64,000 nt of DNA from Roseateles_B sp041913905 (GCA_041913905.1 JAYSEK010000003.1:124001-188000); one strand, 5' to 3'. Shown: positions 1-8,210, counted from the stretch's first letter. Notes: generated from the sequence alone by a model not told the origin. Program-made: numbers and translations.

Positions 1-788
1 CCGGCTGGCCCAGCCCCGCGCAATGGGGCGCCATCGCCGCCGGCACCCTGGGCATCTGGCTGGTGGCCGGGGCTGCCGCCGCCTTCAACTGCCTCATCGA
101 GCAGCACATCGACGCCAAGATGAAGCGCACTGCCTGGCGCCCGACCGCCAAGGGCGAGCTGAGCCGTCCGCAGACCCTGCTGTTCTCGGCCGTGCTGTGC
201 GGCCTGGGCATGGCCCTGCTGGCCTGGGGCTGCAATGTGCTGACCATGTGGCTGACCTTCGCCACCTTCGTGGGCTATGCCATCGTCTACACGGTGATTC
301 TCAAGCCCATGACGCCGCAGAACATCGTCATCGGCGGGGCCTCGGGCGCCATGCCGCCGGTGCTGGGCTGGGCTGCGGTCACCGGCGAGGTGGGGCCTGA
401 GTCGCTGGTGCTGTGCCTGATCATCTTCCTCTGGACGCCGCCGCACTTCTGGGCCCTGGCCCTGTACCGCGTCGAGGACTACGCCCGCGCCGGCCTGCCC
501 ATGCTGCCGGTGACGCATGGCGGCGAGTTCACGCGGCTTCAGATCGTGCTCTACACCTGGATCCTGTTCGCGGCCACGCTGCTGCCCTTCCTGATCGGCA
601 TGAGCGGCTGGCTGTATCTGGCCAGCGCCCTGGTGCTGGGTTTCTTGTTCTGCCTCCATGGCTGGCAGCTCTGGCGCGAGTACTCTGAGGCCCTCGCGCG
701 CAAGACCTTCCGCTTCTCCATCCTGCATCTGTCGCTGCTGTTCGCCGCGCTGCTGCTGGACCACTACCTGCTGCCCCTGATGGCCTGA
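1..788 (+). CDS. ctaB: protoheme IX farnesyltransferase (heme o synthase), 5'-truncated by the window edge
   Basis: An integral membrane prenyltransferase that adds a farnesyl group to heme b to give heme o for cytochrome oxidases. The reading frame is open from base 3 to the stop at 786-788, so the N-terminal part lies outside the window. Visible are the first polyprenyl-diphosphate/Mg motif, NCLIEQHIDAKMKRT, a second acidic loop around RVEDYARAG, and seven or so hydrophobic segments, all typical of the UbiA family CtaB/CyoE branch. The SCO1 gene follows after 4 bases, the usual arrangement at the end of a cytochrome c oxidase operon. The family call is secure; the start cannot be given. Confidence 0.95.
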   Translation, partial: GWPSPAQWGAIAAGTLGIWLVAGAAAAFNCLIEQHIDAKMKRTAWRPTAKGELSRPQTLLFSAVLCGLGMALLAWGCNVLTMWLTFATFVGYAIVYTVILKPMTPQNIVIGGASGAMPPVLGWAAVTGEVGPESLVLCLIIFLWTPPHFWALALYRVEDYARAGLPMLPVTHGGEFTRLQIVLYTWILFAATLLPFLIGMSGWLYLASALVLGFLFCLHGWQLWREYSEALARKTFRFSILHLSLLFAALLLDHYLLPLMA

Positions 789-792
789 CACC

Positions 793-1398
793 ATGATCAA
801 GAAACGTGCACTGCTGCTCCTGGGAGCCCTGAGCCTGACGCTGGCTGGCTGCGATCTCTACAAGCCCGAGAAAAGCAGCTTCAAGGGCGTGGACCTGACC
901 GGCGCCAAGTACGCCCGCGAGCTGCAGCTGCCCGACATCGAGGGCCGCAGCCGCAGCCTGGCCGATTTCAAGGGCAAGGTAGTGGTCGTGTTCTTCGGCT
1001 TCACCCAGTGCCCGGATGTCTGCCCCACCACCATGGCCGAGCTGGCCCAGGTGAAGAAGGCGCTGGGCGCCGACGGCGACAAGGTCCAGGGTGTCTTCGT
1101 GACGGTCGACCCCGACCGCGACACGCCCGAGCTGCTGAAGGCCTATCTGGGCAGCTTCGACCCCGGCTTCGTGGCCCTGCGCGGCTCGCCGGAGCAGCTC
1201 AAGGCCGCAGCGCAGGAGTTCAAGGTCTACTACGCCAAGGTGCCCGGCAAGACGCCGGAGAGCTACACCATGGACCACACGGCGGCCAGCTTCATCTTCG
1301 ACACCGAAGGCCGCATCCGCGTCTTCTCGCGCTATGGCAGCGGGGCGGAGGCGCTGAGCCAGGACATCATGACGCTGCTGGCGGAGGCGAAGCGCTGA
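793..1398 (+). CDS. SCO1/SenC family copper chaperone lipoprotein
   Basis: A 201-aa thioredoxin-fold protein that delivers copper to the CuA site of cytochrome c oxidase. Residues 1-19 form a lipoprotein signal ending in LTLAGC, so the protein should be anchored in a membrane facing the periplasm. The copper ligands are all visible: the CPDVC motif (CxxxC) after a FFGFTQ strand, and the downstream histidine in MDHTA. Length and motif order match the family. It lies 4 bases downstream of ctaB and is almost certainly co-transcribed with it. Confidence 0.95.
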   Translation: MIKKRALLLLGALSLTLAGCDLYKPEKSSFKGVDLTGAKYARELQLPDIEGRSRSLADFKGKVVVVFFGFTQCPDVCPTTMAELAQVKKALGADGDKVQGVFVTVDPDRDTPELLKAYLGSFDPGFVALRGSPEQLKAAAQEFKVYYAKVPGKTPESYTMDHTAASFIFDTEGRIRVFSRYGSGAEALSQDIMTLLAEAKR

Positions 1399-1587
1399 GG
1401 TGAAGCTGCCCCTCGCCCGGTCTCGCGTCGCTGAACGCGAGCGAGCCCGGTCGGTCCCCCGTGGGGACGGCGATGCTTGCGGCATTGAGCCACAAGCATA
1501 GCCAGCGCGGGCCGGCTCGGGAGCGGCCCAGCGCTCGGCCCGCAATACCCTGGTTTCATGCCCTGCGGGCGGTGCGCTCCGCCGCCC
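1399..1587. other. intergenic spacer, first part; no gene seen
   Basis: The gap between SCO1 (+) and rpoH (-) is about 400 bases. This first part holds short G/C-rich inverted repeats (for example around 1440-1470) but no open frame with coding character; reading frames here are GC-driven. Nothing recognisable otherwise. Confidence 0.5.
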
Positions 1588-1622
1588 AAAAAGAATCCCA
1601 CCGGCGAAGCTCGGTGGGATTC
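1588..1622 (-). terminator. intrinsic terminator downstream of rpoH
   Basis: A perfect 11-bp stem (1593-1603 pairs with 1612-1622) with an 8-nt loop. On the minus strand the stem is followed by a run of five T residues (complement of 1588-1592). Orientation and place fit the end of the rpoH transcript, though the two 43-bp repeats lie between it and the rpoH stop codon. Confidence 0.8.
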
Positions 1623-1633
1623 GTTCAGCGCGA

Positions 1634-1790
1634 CGCCTGCGGATCCGGCTTTGCCGGGCCGTCAGGCGTGCCCCCTTGAGGGGGCCGGCGAAGCCGGTAG
1701 GGGGTGGTTCAACCCATCGCCTGCGGATCCGGCTTTGCCGGGCCGTCAGGCGTGCCCCCTAGAGCGGGCGGCCGCAGGCCGTAGGGGGTG
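1634..1790. repeat. two direct copies of a 43-bp G/C-rich palindrome-containing element
   Basis: Bases 1634-1676 and 1718-1760 are identical over 43 bp. Each copy is followed by a less conserved tail that ends in a similar TAGGGGGTGG block, so each unit can fold with its CCCCCT block against the later AGGGGG. Similar palindromic spacer elements are common after genes in Burkholderiales (general knowledge). They lie between the rpoH stop codon and the terminator, so they would be in the rpoH 3' UTR. Confidence 0.75.
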
Positions 1791-1799
1791 GTCAATTCG

Positions 1800-2708
1800 T
1801 CAATTCATCAGCGCCTTCTTCATCTTCTTCATCGCCGCCACCTCGATCTGGCGGATGCGCTCGGCGCTGACGCCGTACTCGGCGGCCAGCTCGTGCAGGG
1901 TCATGCCGCCGGAGGCGTCGTCATTGACCTTGAGCCAGCGCTCCTCGACGATGCGGCGGCTGCGCTCGTCCAGCACCGCCAGGGCGCGGGTGATGCCGTC
2001 ACCGGCCATCTCGTCCCGGCCGCGCGCTTCCAGCACGCGGGTCGGCTCCTGGGTCTCGTCGGCCAGGTAGGCGATGGGGGCGAAGCTTTCGCCGTCTTCG
2101 TCGGTCTGGGGCTCCAGGGCGACGTCACCGCCGGCCAGGCGCGTTTCCATCTCCAGGACTTCTTCGCGCTTGACGTTGAGCTCGCGAGCCACATGCTCGA
2201 TCTCGGCCTCGCTGAGGGTGGCGCGCTGGACGTCACCGTCCGCAGCCTCGCCCTTCAGGCTGTGCTTCATCGAGCGCAGGTTGAAGAAGAGCTTGCGCTG
2301 GGCCTTGGTGGTCGCCACCTTGACCATGCGCCAGTTGCGCAGGATGTACTCGTGGATCTCGGCCTTGATCCAGTGCATGGCATAGGACACCAGGCGAACG
2401 CCCTGCTCGGGGTCGTAGCGCTTGACGGCCTTCATCAGGCCCACATTGCCTTCCTGGATCAGATCCCCCTGGGGCAGGCCATAGCCAAGGTACTGGCGGG
2501 AAATGGAGACGACCAGACGCAGGTGCGACAGCACCAGGCGGCCGGCGGCCTCCAGGTCACCATGCTCGCGCAGGCGGCGGGCAAAGCGCTGCTCTTCCTC
2601 GGGGGTGAGCAGGGGCATGCGGTTCACGGCAGAGATATACGCGTCCAGATTGCCCAGCGATGGGAGCAGGGCCCAGGGATCGCGAACAGTCAGTGCTTGG
2701 TTGGACAT
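1800..2708 (-). CDS. rpoH: RNA polymerase sigma-32 factor (heat-shock sigma)
   Basis: A 302-aa sigma-70 family group 3 factor directing transcription of chaperone and protease genes. Region 2 is visible around GDLIQEGNVGLMKAVKRYDP with the region 2.4 stretch LVSYAMHWIKAEI. The diagnostic RpoH box appears as QRKLFFNLR, and region 4 ends in the helix-turn-helix ELAAEYGVSAERIRQIE. Length is usual. The start at 2708 gives the family N terminus; no strong Shine-Dalgarno sequence is seen. A perfect CIRCE operator lies 52 bases upstream, so HrcA repression is likely in addition to the usual translational and protein-stability control of sigma-32. Confidence 0.97.
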   Translation of the reverse strand: MSNQALTVRDPWALLPSLGNLDAYISAVNRMPLLTPEEEQRFARRLREHGDLEAAGRLVLSHLRLVVSISRQYLGYGLPQGDLIQEGNVGLMKAVKRYDPEQGVRLVSYAMHWIKAEIHEYILRNWRMVKVATTKAQRKLFFNLRSMKHSLKGEAADGDVQRATLSEAEIEHVARELNVKREEVLEMETRLAGGDVALEPQTDEDGESFAPIAYLADETQEPTRVLEARGRDEMAGDGITRALAVLDERSRRIVEERWLKVNDDASGGMTLHELAAEYGVSAERIRQIEVAAMKKMKKALMN

Positions 2709-2759
2709 GGATGGTTCTCGCGTTTTGGGGAAGCCGTCACAGGCTTCGACCCATCCATA

Positions 2760-2786
2760 TTAGCACTCAAACAAGAGGAGTGCTAA
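2760..2786. promoter_or_regulatory. CIRCE operator (HrcA-binding site) upstream of rpoH
   Basis: TTAGCACTC, nine bases, then GAGTGCTAA: an exact match to the consensus CIRCE inverted repeat bound by the heat-shock repressor HrcA. It lies between the divergently irrelevant cheW-like stop (2831) and the rpoH start (2708), so rpoH is the only gene it can plausibly serve. Confidence 0.93.
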
Positions 2787-2830
2787 TCGCCAGGGAAAAT
2801 TACTAAGTGATTGATTTGTAAAGGATTCTG

Positions 2831-3331
2831 TCAATCCATCAAGCCGAAGTCCGGGCTGGCGATCATGGCTTCGATGTCCAGCAGGATCAGCATTCGGTCG
2901 TTGACCGTGCCCAGGCCGGTGACGAAGCGGGTGTCGATGGCGGACCCTACCTCGGGCGCCGGCCGGATGGCGGAACGGCTCATCTCCAGCACGTCGGAGA
3001 CCGAGTCCACCACCATGCCCACGACGCGGCCGACCACGTTCAGCACGATGACCACCGTGAAGGCATTGGTCTCGGCCTGGCAGCCCAGGCGGATGCGCAT
3101 GTCCACGATGGGCACGATGACCCCGCGCAGGTTGACCACCCCCTTGACGAAGCTGGGCGCGTGCGCGATGCGGGTCGGGGCCTCGTAGGAACGGATTTCC
3201 TGCACCTTGAGGATGTCGATCCCATATTCCTCCGCACCGATGCGGAAAGTCAGGAATTGCTGTGCGGCGGTCGGCCTGTCGGCTTCCACCAGGGCGGTTC
3301 CGGAGACGGGAGCGAGTTCAGTCGAAGTCAT
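2831..3331 (-). CDS. CheW-like chemotaxis coupling protein
   Basis: A 166-aa protein formed almost entirely by one CheW domain (about residues 22-160), which bridges chemoreceptors and the CheA kinase. Typical blocks are FLTFRIGAEEYGIDILKVQEI, the VNLRG motif and the C-terminal ILLDIEAMI. An N-terminal extension of about 20 residues is low in complexity. No cheA or receptor gene is near it; the next gene upstream encodes a hybrid kinase. Whether it serves flagellar chemotaxis or another array cannot be told from here. Confidence 0.93.
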   Translation of the reverse strand: MTSTELAPVSGTALVEADRPTAAQQFLTFRIGAEEYGIDILKVQEIRSYEAPTRIAHAPSFVKGVVNLRGVIVPIVDMRIRLGCQAETNAFTVVIVLNVVGRVVGMVVDSVSDVLEMSRSAIRPAPEVGSAIDTRFVTGLGTVNDRMLILLDIEAMIASPDFGLMD

Positions 3332-3467
3332 GGACGTTGTTCTCGATGCGATGTGGGCGACGGCACCCTCGGGCGGCTATTGTGCACAGACGGAAGGCGC
3401 TCCAGACGAGGGAAGTGAGCCACCATGCGACGCAATGCGCGCTCGGCAGGGGAAGTCCCAGGCTGCA

Positions 3468-6400
3468 TCAGTCCATTGGGGCGGACTCCCGGGCCGCATC
3501 GCCGGGCTCGAACAAGGCGTCCAGCTGGGCCAGCAGCGCCTGCAGGTCCAGCGGCTTGGTCAGATAGCCCCGGACGCCCAGGGCCTGCGCGGCAGCCTGC
3601 TGCTCGGGCAGGGCGTTCGCGGAGACCACCAGCACCGGCAGGTCGGCCAGCGCGGGCTCGTCGCGCAGCTGGCGCAGGATGTCCAGGCCGTCCATGTCGG
3701 GCAGCTGCATGTCCAGCAGCAGCAGCTCCGGGCGGCGGGTGCGCAGCGCGGCCAGGCCGCTGCGGCCGTCCTCGCGCAGTTCGCAACGCAGCGAAGGGCG
3801 CTGCGCCAGCATGGCCAGCATCAGCTCTGCGTTGACGGGGTTGTCCTCGATATAGAGCAGCTCGTGGGGCCGGTCATAGCGCCGCCTTGCAATGCCGGGG
3901 GCCTGGCTGGCGGGCGCCTGCGGCTGATCGGCCGCGGGAAGGCGCAGCACGAAGCAGGCGCCCTCGCCCGCCGGGGTTTCGTAGTCCAGGCTGCCGCCCA
4001 TCAGTTCGGCCAGCCGGCGGGAGATCACCAGCCCGATGCCCGTGCCTTCGATGCCGCCGCCTTCCTGACCCAGGCGGTTGAAGGGCTGGAAGAGCTGGCC
4101 TTGCTGCTCGGGGCTCAGCCCTGGCCCCTCGTCCAGCACGCGGATCTCGACCTGTCCGGGCATGGGCAGCCGGCTGAGCACCCGCACAACACCGCCGCGC
4201 CGGTTGTACTTGATGGCGTTGCTGAGCAGATTGCTGAGCACCTGCTTGAGCCGCGTGGCATCCGCCTGGACCCAGCGGGCCTCGGGCGCCAGCTGCAGTT
4301 CGATGCGCACCTCCTGCTGCTGCGACTGGCCTTGGAGCAGGGCGGCCACCTCCTGCAGCTGGGCCGGCAGATCCTGGCGGTCCAGGCACAGCCGCAGGGC
4401 GCCGGACTCGATGCGGGACAGGTCCAGGGTGTCGTTGATCATCTCCAGCAGATGCCAGCCGGCCTGCTGGATCTGCCGGGTCCATTCCTGCTGGTGCGGT
4501 GACAGCGGCTGCTGGCCCTCCAGGCCCAGCAGCTGCGCAAAGCCAAGCATGGCGTTGAGCGGCGTGCGCAGCTCATGGCTCATGCGGGACAGAAACTCGT
4601 TCTTCGCGGCATTGGCGGCCTCGGCGGCCTCGCGGGCCCGTTGCAGATCCTGCAGGCGGCGCTGGTCGCCGATGTCCTCGACCACGCCCAGCAGGCTGTA
4701 GGGCTGGCCCTCCTCGTCGCGCAGCACGCTGACCAGGACGCGCACCTCGACGATGCTGCCGTCGCGGTGCAGATAGCGCTTGATGCGCTGGTAGCTGCTG
4801 AACTCGCCGCGCAGCAGGGCCTGGCCCAGCCGCTTGTCCTGCTCGCGGTCCTCGGGGTGCGTCAAGTCGAGGGTGCGGCGTCCCAGCAAGGCGGGCAGGA
4901 GGTAGCCCACCATGTCGCAGAAGCGCGGGTTGGCCTCGCGGATGGCTCCGTCCAGCTCAGTGAAGACGATGCCTATGGGCGCGTGCTCGAAGATGTTGCT
5001 GAAGCGCCGCTCACGGTCCTTCAGCGCCGCGGTGGCACGCTCGCGCTCGGCGATTTCATGCAGGAGGGCCGCGGTGCGATCCCGCACCAGGCCCTGGACT
5101 GTGCTCGTACGGCCGGTGACGCTCAGCAGCAGCGCCCCGAGCAGCGCCGTGCTGAACAAGGCCACGACCACGAAAGGCAGGCTGCTGGCGCTGGCTTGCG
5201 TGCCCAGGTCATTGCGCGGCATGTAGGCGGCCAGCGTCCACGGCCGGCCGGCGAAGTCGATCCGGACCTCCCGCTGCGGCAGATCGGCCTGCCTGTCGGC
5301 GCAACCCCTTGCGCCGGCCAGCTGGCGCGGTGCGGGCTCGCTGCGGTCCAGCAGGCACAGGAGCAGACCCTTGGACGACTGCGGCACCTGGCTCAGCAGC
5401 AGGTCGGGCCGCAGCGTGGTGAACACGGCGCCCACCGGCCCGGAGGCGGCCGGCGTGCCGGCCGGGCGCACGGCGCGGTAGACCACCACGCCCAAGGTCG
5501 GCTGCACATACTGGCTGAGCATGAAGGCCGCGCTGGCCACCGGCCGCCTGCCATCCAGCGCTGCCAGCAAGGCCTGGCGAGCACCCGGCACGCTCAGCAC
5601 ATTGGTGCCCAGGGCGGCTCGGTTGGCCAGCTGCGGCTCGATGTGGCGTATGACGACCATGGGCTCGTCGGCCGGAGGGCTCAGATCGCCCGGGCGTCGC
5701 CGGTCGTGGCTGCGAAAGCCGGCCATCCCGTCGCGCGCCGCCGCCTGGTCGAACCCGGCAGCCGCGCGGCGTGCCACATGGGCGGCGTATCCCAGGGCGC
5801 TCACCGAGGGTGTGAGCCAGGGACTGGCCACCTGGCCAAAGGCCTGCTGGCCCATGTCGGGCGCCTGCTCCAACTGCAGTGCCAGGGCCTGCAACGGCAC
5901 CAGCGGTTGCAGGATGGCTTGCCGGCCGGACGCCAGCAGGGCATCGGCCTCGCGCTCGAAGGCATTGCGCGCTGCGTCGTAGTTCCAGGACTGGACCAGC
6001 TGCGTGCCATAGGACATCAGCAGCGTGGCCAGCAGCAGCGGAAGTGCCACGTTGAGGCGGCGCGGCGCCCAGATGGCATGCGGGCGCCCGATCAGGCACA
6101 GCAGCATCGGTGCGCCGATCAGCACGCCCAGGGCATCGCCCACCCACCAGGACAGCCAGCTGTCCACGGCCTGGTCCGGCGCCAGCGCCCCGCTGCTGCG
6201 CAGGGTCAGCGTCCCGACCGTGGCGCTGATCAGGCCGGCCAGGCCAGCTCCCAAGACGTTGAAGCGCAGCAGGTCCCAGGGCTCGACCAGCACCAGCGTG
6301 CCGGGCAGCACGCGGCGGATCAGCAGCGTGCCGGCCACGGCCTGCAGCATCGCGCCCATGCCGATCAGGCCGGCGCTGAGCCAGGACAGCATGCCGCGCT

Positions 6401-6644
6401 GCTGGCCCAGCACCAGGTTGAGGAGCAGCGAGCCCAGCAGCACGCCGGGACTGACCCGCAGCCCCCAGCACAGCAGCGCCGCCAGGGCCAGCCCTGCGGA
6501 GGGGAACAGCGGGATGGCGTAGTTGGGGGCCATCGCCAGCTTCAGGCTCAGCAGGCCCACGCCGGCATAGCCCAAGGCCAGGGCGAGGATGCGCCAGAGG
6601 GTCCGAGGCAGGTCCTTCGTGAGAGCGGGGGGCGTTTTGCGCAT
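3468..6644 (-). CDS. MASE1-CHASE-PAS hybrid sensor histidine kinase with receiver domain
   Basis: A 1058-aa membrane hybrid kinase. Residues about 15-220 form a MASE1-type multi-spanning region (note SWWVGDALGVLIGAP). A periplasmic CHASE-like sensor covers about 225-450, with RHIEPQLANRAALGTNVLSVP typical of that fold. A second membrane segment lies near 485-508. A PAS domain spans about 540-665. HisKA has the phospho-acceptor His690 in SHELRTPLN, followed by an HATPase domain with the N box in NLLSNAIKYN and G boxes in DEGPGLS and GTGIGLVIS. The C-terminal receiver has Asp978 in LLLLDMQLPDMDG. No cognate output gene is adjacent; the ligand is unknown. It belongs to the conserved flank by position, not clearly to the biosynthetic cluster. 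Confidence 0.93.
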   Translation of the reverse strand: MRKTPPALTKDLPRTLWRILALALGYAGVGLLSLKLAMAPNYAIPLFPSAGLALAALLCWGLRVSPGVLLGSLLLNLVLGQQRGMLSWLSAGLIGMGAMLQAVAGTLLIRRVLPGTLVLVEPWDLLRFNVLGAGLAGLISATVGTLTLRSSGALAPDQAVDSWLSWWVGDALGVLIGAPMLLCLIGRPHAIWAPRRLNVALPLLLATLLMSYGTQLVQSWNYDAARNAFEREADALLASGRQAILQPLVPLQALALQLEQAPDMGQQAFGQVASPWLTPSVSALGYAAHVARRAAAGFDQAAARDGMAGFRSHDRRRPGDLSPPADEPMVVIRHIEPQLANRAALGTNVLSVPGARQALLAALDGRRPVASAAFMLSQYVQPTLGVVVYRAVRPAGTPAASGPVGAVFTTLRPDLLLSQVPQSSKGLLLCLLDRSEPAPRQLAGARGCADRQADLPQREVRIDFAGRPWTLAAYMPRNDLGTQASASSLPFVVVALFSTALLGALLLSVTGRTSTVQGLVRDRTAALLHEIAERERATAALKDRERRFSNIFEHAPIGIVFTELDGAIREANPRFCDMVGYLLPALLGRRTLDLTHPEDREQDKRLGQALLRGEFSSYQRIKRYLHRDGSIVEVRVLVSVLRDEEGQPYSLLGVVEDIGDQRRLQDLQRAREAAEAANAAKNEFLSRMSHELRTPLNAMLGFAQLLGLEGQQPLSPHQQEWTRQIQQAGWHLLEMINDTLDLSRIESGALRLCLDRQDLPAQLQEVAALLQGQSQQQEVRIELQLAPEARWVQADATRLKQVLSNLLSNAIKYNRRGGVVRVLSRLPMPGQVEIRVLDEGPGLSPEQQGQLFQPFNRLGQEGGGIEGTGIGLVISRRLAELMGGSLDYETPAGEGACFVLRLPAADQPQAPASQAPGIARRRYDRPHELLYIEDNPVNAELMLAMLAQRPSLRCELREDGRSGLAALRTRRPELLLLDMQLPDMDGLDILRQLRDEPALADLPVLVVSANALPEQQAAAQALGVRGYLTKPLDLQALLAQLDALFEPGDAARESAPMD

Positions 6645-6666
6645 GGCGGCCTGGCTGCTGGCAGGC

Positions 6667-7569
6667 TCAGCCCGTGCCTTGGCGCTGGATGTCCTGGATG
6701 ATCGCGCTCAGGGCGTCGGCGACGAAGCGCGTCTTGGGCAGGTCGGCCGCCCTGCGGTGCGCGACCAGGTACAGCTCGGCCTGCGCTGCCGGCCCCAGGG
6801 AGATGTCCAGCCTGTGCAGCCCGTTGATGAGCGCGTGCTCGTGCGGCGCCACGGCCATGACCATGGCCCCCACGCCGGCACGGCAGGCGGCGACCTGCAC
6901 CAGGTAATCGTCGGAGCTGAACACGGGACGGAAGTCCGGCATCGCGGCGGCCAGCGCCTGGTTGACCTGCATGTGCTCATAAGGCGGTGCCCAGACGATC
7001 CAGTCAATCTCGTCCAGCCGCGGTTTGGCCGGCAGCTGTTGGACATAGGCAGGGCTGGCGTAGGCGGCGACAGGGCAGCGCAGCTCTGCCAGGATCTGCA
7101 GTTCCGCGGAGTTGGGGCGCAGCACGCGCAGCGACATGTCGGCCTCGCCGCGTGCCAGGTTCAGGGTCTCGACGCCGGACAGCACTTCCAGCTGCAGCCC
7201 CGGTCCCGTGCGCCGAAGCTGGGCGGCCAAGGGCGCCAGCAGCTCGAAGGCGATGCCCGGCGGCGCGGCGATGCGGATCTTGCCTTCGAGCCGATGTGCC
7301 GGCCGAATCAAGCGGGCCTCGGCCTCCTGCGCCCACTCGGCCATGCGCTGGGCCGCCGGCAGCAGGCGGATGCCCGCAGCCGTGAGTTCGCAGCCTTGGG
7401 CGCGGCGCCGCACCAGCGGCTCTCCGACGATGTCTTCCAGCTCGGCCAGCCGGCGGCTGACGGTGGCCTGCCCCAGCTGCAGCCCGCGTGCGGCATTGCT
7501 TACGCTGCCTCCTTCGGCGACGGCCAGGAACAGTCGGATGTCTTCCCAGCTCAGTGGTCTATTTGGCAT
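6667..7569 (-). CDS. LysR-family transcriptional regulator
   Basis: A 300-aa LysR regulator. The winged HTH occupies residues 1-65, including NAARGLQLGQATVSRRLAEL, and an effector-binding periplasmic-binding-protein fold covers about 90-295. I start it at 7569 (MPNRPLSWEDIRLF), where the LysR N terminus begins; an in-frame start at 7671 would add 34 residues unlike the family. It is divergent from the short LuxR gene, with about 100 bp between them carrying a long inverted repeat. Its ligand and targets are unknown; by position it may control the short LuxR gene. Confidence 0.92.
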   Translation of the reverse strand: MPNRPLSWEDIRLFLAVAEGGSVSNAARGLQLGQATVSRRLAELEDIVGEPLVRRRAQGCELTAAGIRLLPAAQRMAEWAQEAEARLIRPAHRLEGKIRIAAPPGIAFELLAPLAAQLRRTGPGLQLEVLSGVETLNLARGEADMSLRVLRPNSAELQILAELRCPVAAYASPAYVQQLPAKPRLDEIDWIVWAPPYEHMQVNQALAAAMPDFRPVFSSDDYLVQVAACRAGVGAMVMAVAPHEHALINGLHRLDISLGPAAQAELYLVAHRRAADLPKTRFVADALSAIIQDIQRQGTG

Positions 7570-7585
7570 CGACGATTCCGGAAAT

Positions 7586-7642
7586 GGATGGTCCCATGAG
7601 AATTTAGTGTATTGCCGTGCCACAGGACGAATGGGACGATCC
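7586..7642. promoter_or_regulatory. candidate operator: 12-bp inverted repeat in the LysR/LuxR divergent promoter region
   Basis: GGATGGTCCCAT (7586-7597) and ATGGGACGATCC (7631-7642) are inverted repeats matching at 11 of 12 positions, separated by 33 bp, lying between the two divergent regulator starts. A perfect 8-bp palindrome TTCCGGAA (7576-7583) sits beside it. Either could be the LysR binding site; alternatively the arms could pair in an RNA. Confidence 0.45.
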
Positions 7643-7669
7643 GCACAACTTTTCAGCAGGACCGCCACC

Positions 7670-7960
7670 ATGATCGCCGATACCCTTGCTCATCCCTTCC
7701 CCCACCGCCTGCCGCAGCCGCCGCGTCCGCCGATGCCCAGCTTCGAGCCGCTGACGCCCCGCGAGTTGGAGGTGCTGCAATGGGTCTCCTCCGGCAAGTC
7801 CAATGCGGAGATCAGCATGGTGCTGGGCATCAGCGTGTGCACCGTGCGCGTGCATATCCAAAGCATCTTCAACAAGCTGCCGGCCAACAACCGCACCCAT
7901 GCCGCCGCGCGCGGCGCCCAACTCGGCCTGATCGACTTCGGCGCACCGCTGCACACCTGA
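7670..7960 (+). CDS. short LuxR-type HTH protein (no sensory domain)
   Basis: A 96-aa protein with a proline-rich N terminus (residues 8-24) and one LuxR/GerE helix-turn-helix from about residue 27: LTPRELEVLQWVSSGKSNAE, then GISVCTVRVHIQSIFNKLP. It matches the C-terminal domain of the full-length LuxR at 61.8-62.5 kb at 56 of 65 positions with an identical recognition helix, so the two should bind the same DNA. No autoinducer or receiver domain is present. It could be a constitutive activator, a competitor of the long protein, or a dimerisation partner. The frame is open further upstream, but ATG 7670 is the first start after the divergent promoter region. It opens the biosynthetic cluster. 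Confidence 0.85.
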   Translation: MIADTLAHPFPHRLPQPPRPPMPSFEPLTPRELEVLQWVSSGKSNAEISMVLGISVCTVRVHIQSIFNKLPANNRTHAAARGAQLGLIDFGAPLHT

Positions 7961-7968
7961 AGGAGCAG

Positions 7969-8007
7969 ATGTCCGCCGAGCGTTGCGCCGGCGGCCCGTT
8001 CGTGTGA
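7969..8007 (+). CDS. putative 12-codon leader ORF
   Basis: ATG 7969 opens MSAERCAGGPFV and a stop, with AAGGAG placed 4-5 bases before the start, better than the ribosome binding sites of most genes here. It follows the short LuxR gene by 8 bases. It may be a translated leader or tail peptide, or chance. It contains one cysteine codon, which does not by itself suggest attenuation. Confidence 0.25.
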   Translation: MSAERCAGGPFV

Positions 8008-8024
8008 CGACCGCATGAAACCAG

Positions 8025-8055
8025 GACGCCCGCCATGCCTGCATGTGCGGGCGTC
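8025..8055 (+). terminator. hairpin after the short LuxR gene
   Basis: A perfect 9-bp stem (GACGCCCGC with GCGGGCGTC) and a 13-nt loop. No T-tract follows on either strand, so this is a possible Rho-assisted terminator or RNA-stabilising hairpin separating the luxR transcript from the next promoter at 8.1 kb. Confidence 0.5.
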
Positions 8056-8094
8056 GTCACATGGGGGGGAGGATCTGCCGAGGCGCTGGGAATG

Positions 8095-8128
8095 ACTAGC
8101 GGCGTCGCTAGTGCTGACCGACTATTGG
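8095..8128 (+). promoter_or_regulatory. CTAG-palindrome operator and -10 element, site A
   Basis: ACTAGC-N6-GCTAGT (8095-8112), a perfect 18-bp palindrome, then 10 nt, then TATTGG (8123-8128) as the candidate -10. The same arrangement stands before operons at 12.6 and 36.3 kb and on the minus strand at 60.4 kb. The palindrome covers the -35 region, as expected for an activator that replaces a -35 contact. It would drive the di-heme oxidoreductase/YeiH/phosphopantetheinyl transferase operon. Confidence 0.75.
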
Positions 8129-8210
8129 CGCCAGCCGCGCGCTCGGAACAATGCCAGCCTGTATCAACTATGGTGCGGCATGTCGGCGGAGGCCGGCGTC
8201 CTCCCTCGTG

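Noticed and set aside
1461..1799. Small plus-strand frames across the SCO1-rpoH spacer.
   Set aside because: They run through terminator and repeat elements and show no domain or ribosome binding site.
7570..7671. Start of the LysR gene at 7671, adding 34 residues.
   Set aside because: The extra residues are unlike LysR proteins and would cover the divergent promoter region and the long inverted repeat.
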